A DNA stretch of 64,000 bases from Rhynchosporium graminicola (lineage: Eukaryota; Ascomycota; Leotiomycetes; Helotiales; Ploettnerulaceae): NCBI GenBank assembly GCA_900074885.1, contig FJUW01000015.1, positions 1 through 64,000 of the forward strand, written 5' to 3'. The notes under the pieces were generated by a model that saw only the letters and a program-made list of their open reading frames with translations, searched no databases and was not told where the DNA came from. Of this stretch, positions 51,126 through 61,970 are shown in pieces; the stretch's first letter is position 1, and the number at the start of each line of letters is the position of its first letter. The translations under genes and the position numbers were made by a program.

Positions 51126-52157
51126 TTAGCTCTTAAAAATAACCTTCGCAAGCGCCCCGCTAGTAGTTCGCTAGATACTACTCCTCCTTCTAGTAATAAT
51201 TTTACTCTTATTAATAATAAGGGTAAAAATATAGTAGCTAGCGGATTATCGACTAAGCGCTAGCGAGCTAAAGATAATAATAAGGATACTAAAAGCGAGC
51301 TAAGCTAAGATAGTAGCCCTTCTGCCCGTTATAATAAGACCCTTTATAATAATCGAAAGAATACGCAGATAAAGTCGAAGGCTCGTACTAAGGTGAATAA
51401 GGAGATACTACGTCCGGAGACTTACTTACGATACGCCGGCGAGTATACTTTATTCCTTAATTTAAAGTATACCTTAGCTCTTAACTCTATTACTAGTAAA
51501 TATATAGATTATATTAAGAAGAGTAAATCTTACGAGGATATAAGTATAAATTTCCTCTCTCTAGCGAATACTTAGCTAATAGCCGGCGAGGTTCCAGCTA
51601 TCTTAATAAGTGTTCTTAGCTAACTATAAGATATAGCTTTAGAAGTAGTAATAAGCGAGAATTCCGGAGAAGTATTAAAGATTACCTAAGTACACTTTAA
51701 TATAGAGAAGAAGCGAGCTAATTATACTTACAAAGTTAGTAATACTATAGCTATTAAATCTCCTTAGAAGCTAGTTATCGATTCTAATACTAAGCTATCC
51801 TCTAGTATTATATCGGCGATTACCGAGGCGTCCGGGTTTACGCTGAACTCTGCAGCTAGAGTCACTATTACTATTAATATCATAAATACTACTCTCCTCA
51901 AGGAAATTCGTAGTCTCCGTATAATATAAATTAAATCTCTCCGGCGAACTCCCTACTAGTCTTCGGCGAAGGACTTCCGTATTATTTATACTAAGTTCTT
52001 TCCATAAGTAGCTTCACTAGATATATAGCTAGAGATTAGTAAGGAGGAAGTCGCGGACAAGGTCGTGGATACTACTAATTAAAGGATTAATAAGTAGACT
52101 TTCTTTAGCGATATTTCAGAGTTTATCTAGCGAGAGCTAGTTTTAATAGTGATCTGA
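51126..52157 (+). pseudogene. Antisense ORF of D, opposite to gag-pol
   Basis: One plus-strand frame of about 344 codons lies between the pol end (about 52330) and the 3' LTR. All internal stops are TAA or TAG, as RIP makes from CAA/CAG/TGG, and the only TGA is the terminal one at 52155. The N-terminal part is low complexity and rich in S, P, N and K (KRPASSSLDTTPPSSNN). A 60-codon stretch from 51393 has no stop (NKEILRPETYLRYAG and onward). The start is not seen, since RIP removes ATG and a TAA sits just upstream. It is not gag, which lies on the other strand near 56300-56900. No family is recognised. Confidence 0.72.
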
Positions 52158-52329
52158 ATATATAATAAAGCTCCTTTTTCCTTTAGACTCTTTCTAAACT
52201 TATAATCTCTAATATACCTTTAAAACTATAAAACCCTATAGGAAAAAACAGAAAGGTATATATCCCTTTATAAGTATTATTTTATCTTCACTAGCGTTTC
52301 GCCGCTCTTTCTATAGTATTTTAATTTTT

Positions 52330-55300
52330 CAAAGCTTTAATTTCTTTCTAGAGTCCCTAGAGGCTTTCCTTTAGCTCCTAAGAGTTATAAGCTAAAGTAA
52401 ACTCTTTCTATCTTACTAAGAATTATTCTTTCCCTCTAACTACTTTTCAGTCTAGTAAGGAATCGATATCCTATAGTTCTTCGCTATTAATAAGATTAGG
52501 CTATATAACTTCTAATAGTTCGCCGGGCCTTTACTAGTAAGGTTCTAATAGTGAAATATAGAAGACGTTATATAGCTAACTATACTTAGGAGGTAACTCT
52601 AATTAGTATACCTGCTTCCCGATTCTTTCGCTGATCTTAAATAAGCCTAGGAATTAGTAGTCTAGCTTCTTACTCGATCGAATAGTCTTAATATTCTTTA
52701 CTAAGAGTAGAACTTATTAATCTACTTTAAATTCAACTAGTCGATAGTTCTTATTATACTACTTCGCCTGCGTTTCTTTAGTTCTTCGCCAGTAGTTTTC
52801 TAGCTCTTAGCGCTTCTTAACTACTTCTTTCTAGCGACTATCTAGCGTAATTCCATACCTGGCTTTATTCGGACTCATTCCAATAGCCTTATAGTATATA
52901 TTCATATACGCGAACTTCGCTATAAGTAATAGGTCTACCTAATCGTCTTAAAGATAGCATACGAAACACTATAGCTATACTTCTATAGCTTAGTTTTATT
53001 ATTCCGTTTACTTATCATTTTATAAGTGAAACGCTATCGAAAGACCTCTTATTATTCGGAAATAGAAGCATACCTCTTACTAGAACTTGGAAGTAAAGAT
53101 AGAACCTCTATTAGTAATAATAACCGCAGGTAATCCGTAATCCTTAAACTAATAGTTAATAAATAGCCGAGCTAAAGCTAGCGTATCAATTGTCTTTAAG
53201 TAAGGTATATATTTAATATCTTTTATATATCTATCGATAATCACTAGTAAGCTATCGGAGATTTTCCCTAAAGAGCTCCTCTTATAAGGCAATAGATCTA
53301 TAATAAAGTCTATAGTTATTAACTCAAATAGCTTATTTAGCTAGCTAAGCGCTTATATCTCGCCAGCTATTTTTATTCTTCTTACCTTTATCCTTTAATA
53401 AATATCGCAACTTTTAACGTATTCTTTAACATCTAGCTTTATCTTCTACTAATAGTACTTTCGCTAGATAAGCTTCAGCGTCTTATCTTAACTAAAATAG
53501 CTTATAATTAGATTATTATAGTATATCTTTATAATTTCAGTACAGATAGCTTCATTTAGCGGAACGTAAGCTTTTCGCCGGTATTTAAGTAGCCCTTCGC
53601 TATCGACACTCTAATTGAAATCCCCGGTTTTCTGTAATCTAGCTAACTTCTTAATAGTAAAAGCGTCCCTTTTCTATAGCTTTATAAGCGTTAAGAGAAG
53701 TAAGTTCGATTCAGGGTTTACTATTTCAGTTCTTATAATACTCGCTATAAAGAACTATAGTATAGTATATCCATAGCTATACTAGCTAGCGCCTAGCTTC
53801 TCGCTAGCGCCTCTTAAGAGAGTATCTAGACTTCCAAATAAGTTCTATAACCTATTAAGCTTTATAAGTATATATCGCTAGTTAGGCGTAGAGGTCATAT
53901 CTATAGCCTCGATTAATACTCCTAAGGATATACTTTTAGTAAGTTATAAAATCTGAGTTAACCGGCACGATATACTATCGTTCGGACGCTAGTTACTCTC
54001 TATCGTATTACTAGCTTTACTAAGTACGCAGATTAACTTATCTTTAATTATACTTCGTAGCTTATTTTACAAAGTAAGAAGTATAATATTTTCCTTATCT
54101 TTCGCCGGCTTATAGTTAAGCCTTCTCGACGGTCTATTAGCGGGATTATTTTTCCCTTATCTATAACTTAATATAAAGTTATACTTAGATAGCTCTAGAG
54201 CTTATCTAGCTTATTACTAGCTTAATACTATCGTAGTCATAAAGTAACAGAGGTTACTATAGTTTATTAATACCTTAACTAGAGCTATACTACTTTTAAA
54301 GTAATACCTCTAGTATATAAAACACTTAATAATTATAAGGAGTTCTTAGTTATATACTTCGTAATTCAGCTTAGTAAGCTCTAGCTTTTTACTAAAGAAC
54401 GCGATAAGGTACTAGATAGCCTTTTCCCCTTCTTTCGCCGGCTACTCTCTAAGCTAGAAGAGAATTCCCGCGATAATAAACCTAGAAGCGTTAGTCTCTA
54501 GCTTTCTCGGCTTTAGTAGATCGAAGTATATAAGAAAAGGTACTATAGTAAACGTATTCTTTAACGTATTAAAAGCCTCCTTTTCTATAGTACTCTATCT
54601 GAAAATAAAAGTAAGTTACTCTTTCTTCTTATTACTTATTAAGCTTATTAAAAGTTAAGTAATCGCTAAGAATCTTATGATAAACTATTAGTAGAAGTTT
54701 ATAAACCTAATAAAGACTTATATATCTCTAATACCCTCAGGTTCTAGCTACTCTTTAATAATATCTATCCGGCTTAAGTCTATTAAAACGCTAGCTAAAG
54801 AGATAACATAGCTTAGAAACTCTATACTCTTAGTATTAAATAAGTACTTTAATAGCTTAATAAAGAGGTTTATATACCGAAGTCTCTCTAGTACTTAACG
54901 GACATATTATTCATATTATAATAAGTCAGCAGAATAGATTAGGATATTATTAAAGTATATAATATAAGTAATATCGATAAGGCCTGCTAGTATATCGTTA
55001 ATAAATAACTAGAAAGTCGCTAGCGCATTTAATAATCTAAATAGCATAACCTAGTACTCGTAGTGCTTATATCAGGTACAGAATATAGTTTTCTATTTAT
55101 TAACTTAGCGAATTCGGATATAGTAATAAGCGTTTTATAGATCTAATTTAATAAATACTTTAGTATCTCGGAGCTTATCTAGCGTTTCGCTAATTAATAG
55201 CAGAGGGTACTAGTCCTTAATTATAATTTTATTTAGCGCTTAGTAGTTAACGTATAATCAGAGACTACTATCTTTCTTTAGTATAAAGAGAATAAGTATA

Positions 55301-57200
55301 TCTATAGGACTCTTACTTTTCATTATCTAACCTTTCGCTTCTAATAAGTTAAGGTATTCCCGAAGAACCTCTAGTTCTTTCTCGGAGAGGTTATAGATTA
55401 GAGAATAGAGTACTTTTACTTCTAGTTCTAGTTTAATAGCGTATTAATAGCCCTCTAATAGAGGCAGCTCGCTTCCCTTCTCTTTAGAGAATATATCCTT
55501 AAAGCTACTATATATAGAGGGAATAGTAAGCGTATCGCCGGTATCTATCTAGCGTATAGTATATAAGTTAGGTATTATAGCGTATATAGGAGATTTCTAT
55601 TCGTTAATAAGAGTTATAAAAGCTCGAGGTGCTATAATATTAAGGTTATCTGAATCCTTTAATTTATAAGGAAACTTCTACTACTTATTCTTAAAGCTTA
55701 TCTGAGGATCTATATCCTCTAACTATAGCTACTCTAATATCAGGTCTATACCTAGTATATTAATAACTCTTAGCTAAAGAGTATCGACTCTAGTCTATCC
55801 AATCGAATCAGCTATCTCTACCTAAGCGATTATAGTACTAAAGATAACGCTTTTATTCCGTGAAAGTATCTAGAAAGTCCTTAGTCTTTCGCTAATAAGT
55901 TTAAGCTTATATTCTTTAGTAACTAGTCTTAATATAAAGTTATCTTCTACTTTATTATTAATAAGAGTAGTTATCGATTTCTACTCGCCTTAGGATAGAA
56001 TCTTCATTTAGATTTCTATCTTATTATCTAGTAAACCCGGCCCGGATATAGAAGATACTATAAGTTATAGCTTTTCCTAGCGTTTATCTTTAGTATCGCT
56101 AGTATTTAATTTTAGATAGTTCGAAGAGATATATTTATATTTATTATAAGATTAGTACTAAACCTTAGAGATATCCTATCTTGCTAGTCGCTCCTTAATA
56201 AGTATATTTTTTTAGATCTCTTCTCTCTTCTAATCTTTATTAGCTCTTATCTTATTAATTATTAGTTTTTCGCTAGTACTTATACGAGTCGTCCTTCTTC
56301 GTATTTAACTTCTTATATTTCTACTCTTCGCGTTCCCTCTATCTTTTATTACTATTAGTACCTCTAGATAGAGTATAAGTCTCTTAAAGAGTAATAATAG
56401 AAATAACTTAGTCTCGGGTCTAAAGTCTATTAGCTTAGCTATTCTTAACGATTTTCTAGCGAATCTCTAGGCAGATCTTATTAAATAAGATATCTCGTAA
56501 TTAATACTTAATAAAAGGTTTAAGTTATTTCTCTTTTTCCTTAAAGTAATTTATAAACTCTCTGATTAGTTAACCTAGCTTTTAGTAAGCGTTCTCGTAA
56601 GCTTATAAGTTAGCTACTCTTCGCGAAACAAGAAGTAGCTAAAGACTCGCTAAGAATTCTTTATAACTTTCCTAAGTTATTATATAAAGAGTATCCGAGG
56701 TATACTTTCTAAACTTTTCCTAAGTATTTACTAGTTCCTTACGGAATAATATTACTACTTATTTAATCTTAACAAGATCAGTTAAGTACTCTTTAGTATC
56801 GTAGTCGAAGACTCAGTTATAAGCTTATAAGTACTTAGTAAGCTCTCTTTAGCTCTTACTCTTATATTCCGATAGAATTATATATTTACTTTTATCTTAG
56901 TAAGGAATTAGCGATTCTTTAGGAGCTACTGATCGACTAGTATCTCTCTCTATACTTAGAGTAAAGTCTTCGGATATATAAGCTTAGTAGAGTCGTGCTC
57001 TTATAATAGCTTTCAGAGGGTATTAAGTAAGGTCTTCGCTGAATATTTATTAGCACTTAACTATAAGTTTATCTAGGATATTATTTCGTTTCTTTAGCGA
57101 TTAGAGTTTCTCTTATAGAACTAAAAGGTTATCTACTAGTATATCGCCGGGTATTATCTAGGCCCTAATAGAGTTATCTTAGAGTATAGGTCGAGTTAAT
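52330..57200 (-). pseudogene. RIP-destroyed gag-pol of D with chromodomain
   Basis: Minus-strand readings give gag near 56300-56900 (blocks ESYKEFLASL and LIREFINYFKEKEK); RT with active site YFNN, from YFDD; integrase near 52800-53400 (SIDFIIDLLP, LLVIIDRYIKDIKYIP); and a C-terminal chromodomain near 52340-52495 (EWFLVRWKEF-like, with Trp codons turned into stops). The order is typical of chromoviruses. No frame is intact. Confidence 0.82.
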
Positions 57201-57269
57201 ATAGTAGAGGATTCTCTGCTTTAAGCTATTATAACTATTTAAGCTAATATTAAGTAAAAGTAATTAGAA

Positions 57270-57451
57270 TATAATAATCACTTAGTACGCTAAGATAAAT
57301 AAGCATAATAGAATAGTAGAATAGTCGCTAGAGGTTCGCTAGTAATAATCTAGTTAATATAGAAACTAATTACTAAGGAGAGAAGGTTCTTCCTTCCTCT
57401 CTAATTCTGAAATACAGGAGTAGGAGGCACTAAGCGCACAGACCCATTACA
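57270..57451 (-). repeat. 5' LTR of D
   Basis: A 182-bp LTR, less mutated than its partner at the outer end (ACAGACCCATTACA). Confidence 0.95.
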
Positions 57452-57456
57452 ACTTC

Positions 57457-58188
57457 TATTTAGAACTAACTTAAAGTTAATTCAGATTAATACCTAATTA
57501 CGCGTACTTATAAAGCGCTAGTCTAGAGCTCTACTTCTAGCCTTATAAGAGGTTACTTAGAACTATAGTATCTCTTGGAAATTATACTTTTCTCTTTTAC
57601 TAAAGAGATAATTTCAGTACTCGCCTCTTACTACTTTTCCGGACTCGAAACAGAGTAGTATTATATTAAATTTCATAAGCTTTTAATAAAAAAGGAGTCC
57701 TTTTTATAATTCCGTATAAAGTTCTAAAGCTCGGTAATTCTTAGAGGTATAGCTGAATCAGAGTAGTACTTTTACCTCTAGCTAAAGCTTACTATATGGC
57801 TACGTACTGCTGCCGCTCTAATTAAGTACTCTTAGAAGACTGATTATTCGGCTATAGTCTCTTCTCTTATAGTACTCGATTTGGAACTCTCTCGACTACC
57901 TTTAATACCTCTAGCTACTCTAGCTCTACTAATAGCTAGTATGTCTTCTGAGCCCTTGATACCTATCGAGGAGGTATAGTATTACTACTATAAGAAGCAC
58001 GGTTACTATAAGAGCGATTGCCCGATATTAAAGACGAAGAAGGAGTAATTTATATCTTATGCTTTAGATTAATAATTACTTAGATTTTATTTGAAATTTG
58101 ACTTGATTTAACTCCTTTTTCTTTCGTTTTATATAGGTTATTTGCTTTTAAAGGCTCGAGGACGAGCCTTTATCTTAGAAGGGGGTAA
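57457..58188 (+). pseudogene. B2 interior, 3' part (gag C-terminus with zinc knuckle)
   Basis: The gag reading continues after D and ends with a CCHC zinc knuckle near 57978-58022 that reads YYYYKKHGYYKSDCP. The first two Cys and the His have become Tyr by TGC/TGT-to-TAC/TAT and CAC-to-TAC changes. A short tail ends with TAA near 58048. No protease or RT follows. A purine-rich tract (58178-58188) precedes the LTR. Confidence 0.78.
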
Positions 58189-58391
58189 TATAACAGCGCA
58201 TAGTATACGTGGCAGATACGGGCTAGTATCGGTGCCTTAGGTATACCCTCCTTATATATATAAAGGTATAGACTCCTTTAGAGCTCTGTATCTTTCTGTT
58301 TCCTTTGTACTAGACTATTAAGGATCGTTCTTAACCTCCCTACTTGTTTTATTACTGCTCGTATACTGTCTAGAGCCCTTATGTCGTTATA
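58189..58391 (+). repeat. 3' LTR of B2
   Basis: A 203-bp LTR. The TSD GTTTC follows, then the B3 interior in the opposite direction. Confidence 0.92.
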
Positions 58392-58396
58392 GTTTC

Positions 58397-58729
58397 CATT
58401 TAAAATTCGTCCGTTATAACCCTATGTAAGGGGGGTAATTCGAGTATCTAAGAGTAACTCGTAAAACTAGTACTTCTAAGCGTCGATTATACCTAAATCT
58501 CTAGCTATCTAAGAGATCTCCGGAATCTTAGCTCTTTTAAAAGCCTAACTATCGAATCAGAAAGTTATACACGTAATCGAGACAGGTATATATATACGCT
58601 GAAACTATATTAAAGTAATGAAGATAATAGAATACTTAATAAAGAGGTTAAAGAGTTCGTCTATAATTAAGCTTTCTAAGTGAGATATTATTTAATACTA
58701 TCTCCGGCGGTCTTAATCTTTCTGTTTAA
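58397..58729 (-). mobile_element. B3, leader region
   Basis: Reverse complement of 49609-49945 (B leader). It continues the B3 fragment 36361-36888 once the B1/B2 insertion is removed. Confidence 0.88.
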
Positions 58730-58934
58730 TATAACGATATAAGGGCTCTAGATAGTATACGAGTAGTAATAAAATAAGTAGGAAGATCAAGAACGATCCT
58801 TAATAGTCTAGTACGAAGGAAACAGAAAGATACAGAGCTCTGAAGGAGTCTGTACCTCTATATATATATAAGGAGGGTATGCCTAAGGCACCGATACTGG
58901 CCCGTATCTGCCACGTATACCATGCGCCGTCACA
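58730..58934 (-). repeat. 5' LTR of B3, right edge of the retroelement stack
   Basis: A 205-bp LTR in reverse orientation, ending CGCCGTCACA. CpA and TpG are frequent in its last 60 bp. Ordinary DNA begins at 58935, and CCTAA (58935-58939) would be the TSD. Its partner is outside the window. Confidence 0.92.
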
Positions 58935-59430
58935 CCTAAGTGATATAGGGGCAGAGCTTGCTTAAGGGTAGCTTAAATAATAAGAGCTCTCGACTTGTAC
59001 TTGAAGGTGCTATTCTACCTCCCCTAAGCGCAATTTTCAGCCTAAGGGGTAATTGTGGATATTTGCATAATGTATTAATATCCTAGCCACTTAAGTACAA
59101 ATTTATATAGGAGGGGTAGCTCTCTAGATGCACTCGCCAAGTTAATGGAATTTAAGCGTATGAAATCTAGCTATTCACGTATGTAGATTTAGCTGTGGCC
59201 TTCTTTTACCCCTGCCCTTGCCTCTAAGGTAGACTCCTGCGATTTACGGCGCATCCCGCAATACTAATTGTGATGTCAGTTTAGTGGAGCATTGCGGGGC
59301 GGCATTTGAGCCAGCCTCGAGTATCAAGTGCAGTAGAGCTGTAAGCGACGATACATTAGCATCATAGGACTATTCTCGAGCTCCGAGCTCTGTCATACTT
59401 TCTCGCCCTCCTGCTTCTTGTCTTGCAAGT
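58935..59430 (+). promoter_or_regulatory. Intergenic region upstream of ACH1 (promoter and 5' UTR)
   Basis: 496 bp of normal composition, somewhat AT-rich at its left end. A GCGGGG (59294-59299) fits the CreA-type SYGGRG consensus, but this six-base match is weak evidence alone. A pyrimidine-rich stretch (59397-59424) just before the start codon is typical of fungal transcription start regions. No other gene is seen. Confidence 0.45.
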
Positions 59431-61467
59431 ATGTCGGGACTACTTACTGCTTCAGCTGCGCTGAAGTCTCGCGTCAAAAGACCTTCGATGCTCAACAAGC
59501 TTGCCCATCCCGAGGATTTGATAAAGTATTTCCCTGATGGAGCTTATATTGGCTGGTCTGGCTTCACGGGTGTTGGGTATCCCAAGTACGTACCAAGTGC
59601 ATTGCATTGCTTCCTTTGCACCAGCTACTTCTTGCCACAATCATTCATTCATACCGGCAGCTTCGACCTTAGTTACATCTTCGATTGCATCGCACTAATA
59701 TCTTTTCAGGAAGATTCCAACAATGCTCGCAGACCATGTCGAAAAGAATAGCTTGCAGGGCAAGCTGAAATACTCCCTGTTCGTGGGCGCGAGTTCGGGT
59801 GCTGAGACGGAGAATCGATGGGCTGCGCTGAATATGATTGAGAGGAGAGCACCTCATCAGGTTGGGAAGGCAATCGCGAAGGGAATCAACAACGGAGATA
59901 TAAAGTTTTTTGATAAGCATTTGTCTATGTTTCCTTCCGACTTGGTCTACGTAAGTGCTAATTTATTTTGGTTTGGGGTCAAGGACTTCTTCTAGGTCGT
60001 TTGTTAGTTGGCTTTGACGGACGAAGTCAACAAAGCAAGTGCTAGATCTGGTGGCCGTCAGTCGAATTGTAAATTGAAGTGTCAAGAGTGAATGTCTGAA
60101 TATAGCATGATTTTTATGCCGTTCAAGTTTTACCCGACATCTTATTGCGCAAGCAGAAACGGAGTAGCACAGGTCCGAGAGGTCCATTTAAGTTTACTGA
60201 ATCAATACTAACATGAGATATAGGGGTTTTACACAAAAGACAAGCCAAACAAAAAATTAGATGTAGTCGTAGTTGAAGCGTCTGCGATCCTTGAGGATGG
60301 TGGCATTGTGCCGGGTGCCTCTGTTGGCGCATCTCCAGAACTTATCCAAATGGCAGACAAGGTGAGTTATAGACCATCTATTTTTTATCATGTTCTGGTC
60401 TAACCAGACACTAGATCATCATCGAAGTAAATACTGCGATACCATCAATGGAGGGACTACACGACATTACTATGTCTCAAGTGCCACCATATCGGAAGCC
60501 GTACTTGATCATGGCTCCAGAAGATCGTATCGGCACAACTTCTATTCCCATCGATACCGAGAAGGTGGTAGCGATCATCGAATCAGACTATCAAGATCAG
60601 ACGCTACCAAATACCCCAGCCGATGCATCTTCAGCAGCAATCGCAAGACATTTAATCGAATTCCTTGAACATGAAGTTTCACACGGTCGTCTCCCAGTCA
60701 ATCTTCTCCCTCTACAGTCCGGAATTGGAAATATTGCCAACGCAGTTATCGGAGGACTTGCGGAGTCCAAGTTCGAAAATCTAAAAGTTTGGACTGAAGT
60801 GCTGCAAGACACGTTTCTCGACTTATTCGACAGTGGCAAGCTGACGTTTGCGACTGCGACTTCTATTCGCTTCTCACCCGACGGCTTTAAGCGATTCTAC
60901 GATAATTGGGACCAGTATCATAACAAACTCCTCTTGCGATCCCAACAAGTCTCCAATTCTCCGGAAATCATTCGACGTCTAGGTGTTATCGGCATGAATA
61001 CTCCCGTCGAAGTCGACATCTACGCCCACGCCAACAGCACCTGTGTCATGGGATCGCGCATGTTGAATGGACTTGGTGGTTCAGCTGATTTCCTTCGCTC
61101 AGCCAAGTACAGTATTATGCATACACCATCCACAAGGCCTTCGAAGACAGATCCCCATGGTTTGAGTTGCATTGTGCCGATGTGCACGCACGTTGACCAA
61201 ACGGAGCACGATCTCGATGTGATTGTCACTGAGCAAGGGTTGGCAGATGTGCGAGGTTTGAGTCCAAAGGAGCGTGCAAAGGTCATTATTGAGAAGTGTG
61301 CTCACCCTGACTATAAGCCTATTTTGGAGGACTACTTCAAGAAAGCTGAGTTCGAGTGTATGCGCAGGGGTTGGGGCCATGAACCTCATTTGCTCTGGAA
61401 TAGCTTTGACATGCACAAGGCTCTCGACCAGGAAGGCAGCATGAAGAAGATCAAGACCTGGGGTTGA
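59431..61467 (+). CDS. ACH1: Acetyl-CoA hydrolase / acetate CoA-transferase (Ach1 type)
   Basis: Four exons: 59431-59585, 59710-59950, 60224-60361 and 60415-61467, encoding 528 aa, close to the yeast Ach1 length. All introns are GT...AG, and the second has a TACTAAC branch site near 60207. Family blocks include [11 protein letters not shown] (exon 1), [14 protein letters not shown] (exon 2), [10 protein letters not shown] and [13 protein letters not shown] (exon 3), and [16 protein letters not shown] and [20 protein letters not shown] (exon 4). By comparison with bacterial AarC the catalytic Glu is E306 in VWTEVLQD, with N359 and G400 as oxyanion-hole residues. The Ach1 family moves CoA between succinyl-CoA/acetyl-CoA and acetate in mitochondria and takes part in acetate and propionate metabolism. 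The N-terminus is basic and Ser-rich, a plausible but weak import signal. No defect is seen. Confidence 0.95.
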
Positions 61468-61970
61468 AAAGAAGAATCAAAAGTTTGCTTGTACATAGAA
61501 AGCGAAACGGCAAAATGGTCTATAGATTCATTTTCAAACCCAGGTACAATGGAAGGAGATCTGTAAGTATTTAGGTTAGCATAAACACCAGCTTTTGGCA
61601 TATCGGAAACCTTGAGTTTACCGTATTTCTTTGTCACAGCTAGCTGCTATCATTACCTCTCTATAGGATCGTCTGAAGCGACACACATTATTCTCAAGAT
61701 TATCGACCTGGATACTTATAAGTACCACCCACCAATCGGTCATTTAGATCTGCAACTGCAAATTAAATTCAAGCTCCAACGACTGGCTGTCCATGATGAG
61801 ATCGAAGAGATGGCGGTATCGACAAGAGGTAGACTTCCCACGTACATCATCAATTTAGCCTCTTTGTAATCATAGTACTGTAGACCAGCCTCTGCGCTCC
61901 CTCCAGTCTCGTTACCCCCGAATTCCATTCGCTGCCTTTCCATTCGCGCCAACCTCCGAAACCTCAGCTA

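Larger units (their letters stand above)
50664..57451 (-). mobile_element. Chromodomain Gypsy retrotransposon D
   Basis: A 6.8-kb minus-strand element with two 182-bp LTRs and the TSD ACTTC (50659-50663 and 57452-57456). Right to left it has the 5' LTR, gag, RT (YFNN at 54937-54957), RNase H, integrase, a chromodomain ending near 52330, then a 1.5-kb 3' region with a long antisense frame and the 3' LTR. The paralogous site in B1 (near 49012) is empty, which confirms the borders. Confidence 0.95.
36889..58391 (+). mobile_element. B1/B2 composite of a gag-only LTR element, carrying A2/A3 and D
   Basis: Bounded by GTTTC duplications (36884-36888 and 58392-58396). It has three LTRs in one direction: 36889-36917 continued at 47786-47959 (split by A2/A3), 49405-49608 and 58189-58391. 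The interior between the first two (47960-49404) lacks the last 341 bp or so found in the second (49609-50663 continued at 57457-58188). One full unit is about 2.2 kb and codes only gag, so the element is non-autonomous. Confidence 0.88.

Noticed and set aside
51126..52157. This frame as the gag of D
   Set aside because: Gag-like sequence, RT, integrase and chromodomain all lie on the minus strand in normal order, with gag next to the 5' LTR near 56300-56900. This frame is on the other strand at the 3' end.
1..58934. Centromere or Starship giant element
   Set aside because: A nested RIP-mutated stack is compatible with a pericentromere, but sequence alone cannot show it. No tyrosine-recombinase captain gene or cargo gene is present.
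59431..59751. 106-codon open frame at the ACH1 start
   Set aside because: It reads through intron 1. Splicing at 59586-59709 restores the family sequence GVGYPK followed by [10 protein letters not shown].
60448..61467. Separate 339-codon gene starting at 60448
   Set aside because: The Met is internal to exon 4. The family sequence continues upstream through three more exons.
61612..61952. Possible small gene after ACH1 (85 codons plus, 70 codons minus)
   Set aside because: No family resemblance, no convincing splice pattern and overlapping frames on both strands. Treated as intergenic.
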